Assembly (NCBI GenBank): GCA_026004415.1
Contig: BPJC01000002.1
Span: 62,001 to 126,000, forward strand
Direction of reading: 5' to 3'
Origin: Patescibacteria group bacterium
Lineage (GTDB): Bacteria > Patescibacteriota > Microgenomatia > UBA1406 > GWC2-37-13
DNA length: 64,000 nucleotides
Each line of letters opens with the position of its first letter. The stretch's first letter is position 1. The notes beneath the pieces were generated by a model. It ran no database searches. It had not been told where the DNA came from and saw only the letters and a program-made list of their open reading frames with translations. The position numbers and the translations under genes were made by a program. This document shows, one piece after another, positions 62,737 through 64,000 of this stretch.

Positions 62737-63717
62737 ATGTCATACAGCAGTAATAGTTTTGCGCAAAGCAAAGCAAACAATTTTTCTTCTTATGCATCAT
62801 ATTTACATTGGTTAAAACAGGATTTTTTTCAGAAAGTCAGGCGTGAGTCAAGGGTTGGAAAACCGGTGTTGTTGACCGGTTTTATTACAGATCAAGATGG
62901 TGTAATTGCTGTGAATAATAGAGTTCCTGCAGATATTGCTAATGATTTGGATTGGCAAGCTGTTATTGCTTTTTGGTCTCCTTCTGATGTTTTTGTTACT
63001 GGTATGAAGTATTTGCAAAGGGTTATACAGGCAATTAGGTTAAATAAGCCGTTTCAGAATACCCTTTTTTCTTATGATGACCCTAACTCTAGTAGTTTTT
63101 TGAAAAAATTAAGCCAGTCAGGCGTTAGCTTTTTCCCAGATCTGGGCAGGTTAAGACAGCGCAGAGGTTTGCGGGTTTCTCCAGATATTTTTGTTGCAAC
63201 TACTAATCTTGTCAATTACGCAGATGTAGTTGAGAGCAAAGAGTTTAGGCAGATTGTTGAGGTTTTTAAAGGTTTGAATAAAAGAATTGTTGTTATAAAA
63301 CCATCAGCTGTTTTAGATCAAGAACAAAGACTAGCTGAAAAGATTGGTGTTGAGATCATTGCTTATGCTGTAGAAGATGGTTTGTCTGAAGGACAAGGGT
63401 TTATAAATGCTATTGTTGATTATGGTAAAAATTCTTCTTGCAGGTATAAAGTTATTTCAAATACTACTGGTCCTTCTGTAAAGAAATTGTTTGAACAAGC
63501 ATCTTATTCGGGGTTAAGGTTTTATGTTGAGGTTGTGGTTGTTTCCAAAAAAATTAAGGCAGTGGAAGAGTCAAAATCTAGGTTTTCATTTGGCAACCCA
63601 GTTGGGTATCTTTTGCAAAACAGTTATAAGCAGTTGATAAAAACTCCTAATTTGTCTGCTATAAGTGTTTCAGGAGATAAAATAAGACAATCATTTAATG
63701 TTTTTGTAAAAAATTAG
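62737..63717 (+). CDS. RibD_C/dihydrofolate reductase-like protein
   Basis: The 326 residues begin with a Ser/Asn-rich segment, then GKPVLLTGFITDQDGVIAVN and PSDVFVTGMKYLQRV, which follow the pattern of the RibD C-terminal reductase (strand, GxIA-like loop, D-x(3)-G-x-x-T). Later strands (NKRIVVIKPSAVLD, YKVISNTTGPSVKKLFEQAS, RFYVEVVVVSKK) fit the fold. No deaminase domain is present. It diverges from the helicase gene. The reductase role is an inference; substrate unknown. Confidence 0.45.
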   Translation: MSYSSNSFAQSKANNFSSYASYLHWLKQDFFQKVRRESRVGKPVLLTGFITDQDGVIAVNNRVPADIANDLDWQAVIAFWSPSDVFVTGMKYLQRVIQAIRLNKPFQNTLFSYDDPNSSSFLKKLSQSGVSFFPDLGRLRQRRGLRVSPDIFVATTNLVNYADVVESKEFRQIVEVFKGLNKRIVVIKPSAVLDQEQRLAEKIGVEIIAYAVEDGLSEGQGFINAIVDYGKNSSCRYKVISNTTGPSVKKLFEQASYSGLRFYVEVVVVSKKIKAVEESKSRFSFGNPVGYLLQNSYKQLIKTPNLSAISVSGDKIRQSFNVFVKN

Positions 63718-63734
63718 TTGGTTACTGCAACCAA
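63718..63734. repeat. Small inverted repeat after the RibD-like gene
   Basis: TTGGTT and AACCAA flank 5 bases just after the stop codon at 63715-63717. It may be part of a weak terminator, but no T-run follows. Confidence 0.25.
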
Positions 63735-63856
63735 GGATTATTTCAATAATGGCGTTTACTATAGGGTGTGTAATACTCCTAGCCTCTTTTATTTTTGTAG
63801 ACCTATAGTTTTTTAGTCATTGATTATTATAGGTAGTTTCATTTATAATCAATACT

Positions 63857-64000
63857 ATGTTTTACAGTGATGCTCTTTTGGAAAAGGTAGCTTATGTTTT
63901 TAAAGAAGGCTATTCTTTAGTCACTGATTTTGGCAGAAATCCTTTGGTTCTTCCGTATATTGTTGTTAATAGTTTTTTAAAGCGTTTGGATAAATCTGAC
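63857..64000 (+). CDS. Hypothetical protein (partial, runs off the window)
   Basis: The ATG at 63857 opens 48 codons to the window edge: MFYSDALLEKVAYVFKEGYS, then LVTDFGRNPLVLPYIVVNSF. The start has no Shine-Dalgarno. Not enough sequence to identify a family. Confidence 0.4.
   Translation, partial: MFYSDALLEKVAYVFKEGYSLVTDFGRNPLVLPYIVVNSFLKRLDKSD

Noticed and set aside
63718-63734. Intrinsic terminator after the RibD-like gene
   Set aside because: The stem is only 6 base pairs and no T-run follows.

Overview
The window is AT-rich and reads like a Candidate Phyla Radiation (Patescibacteria) chromosome, possibly of the Microgenomates group. The basis is a compact, minimal set of core genes: short EF-Ts, bS21, an archaeal-type ProRS, a degenerate YbeY and a kinase with an altered P-loop. 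TGA is used as a normal stop (for example at the end of rpsB), so the standard bacterial code applies. The lineage is inferred from gene style only; no rRNA or tRNA gene was recognised.

Region 1 (1-9.05 kb, all minus strand) is an intact, tightly packed housekeeping block. In transcription order it holds rpsB, tsf, frr, rseP, a CMP-kinase-like gene, proS, a DHH/MYG1-like phosphoesterase gene, rpsU, ybeY, dnaX, a ybaB-like gene, prs and the 5' part of an RNase J gene. Region 2 (9.1-37.7 kb) is accessory and partly decayed. Intact genes are mixed with many genes carrying one or several frame breaks or stops: an MFS transporter, a proline iminopeptidase, a cytochrome b5-like protein with a two-helix membrane partner, an RBBP9-like hydrolase, Nudix and HD proteins, glycosyltransferases, and two transposase remnants. 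Intact genes here include a PD-(D/E)XK-like protein, a YfcE-like phosphodiesterase, a PrcB-like membrane protein, a HEAT-repeat protein, an AbiE-like toxin-antitoxin pair, a HerA/VirB4-like ATPase paired with a repeat protein, two paralogous anchored proteins with C-x11-C repeats, and a protein of about 1,000 residues.

Region 3 (37.7-42.9 kb) is a clean photoprotection island: crtI, crtB, crtE and a lycopene cyclase gene overlap or closely follow one another, and a class II photolyase gene converges on them. Region 4 (42.9-51.8 kb) holds a YdeI-like gene of visibly different composition, a decayed asparagine synthetase, a PMT-like glycosyltransferase with one frame break, dcd, a DUF488 gene, and a sugar kinase-HAD fusion followed by a second HAD hydrolase. 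The HAD half of the fusion looks circularly permuted.

Region 5 (51.8-62.6 kb, minus strand) is a translationally coupled defence-like operon: a PLD-nuclease/SNF2-helicase protein, a large Eco57I-like adenine methylase, a 176-residue protein, and a fourth gene of about 1,040 codons that is intact at its start but broken downstream. A RibD/DHFR-like gene and the start of another gene close the window.

Two patterns run through the window. First, many starts have no Shine-Dalgarno sequence but carry a TATAAT-like hexamer 6-9 bases upstream, which predicts leaderless mRNAs; rpsU is the exception, with a near-perfect Shine-Dalgarno. Second, several otherwise intact accessory genes are broken by one base in a short homopolymer run, while the core, carotenoid and helicase/methylase genes are not broken.
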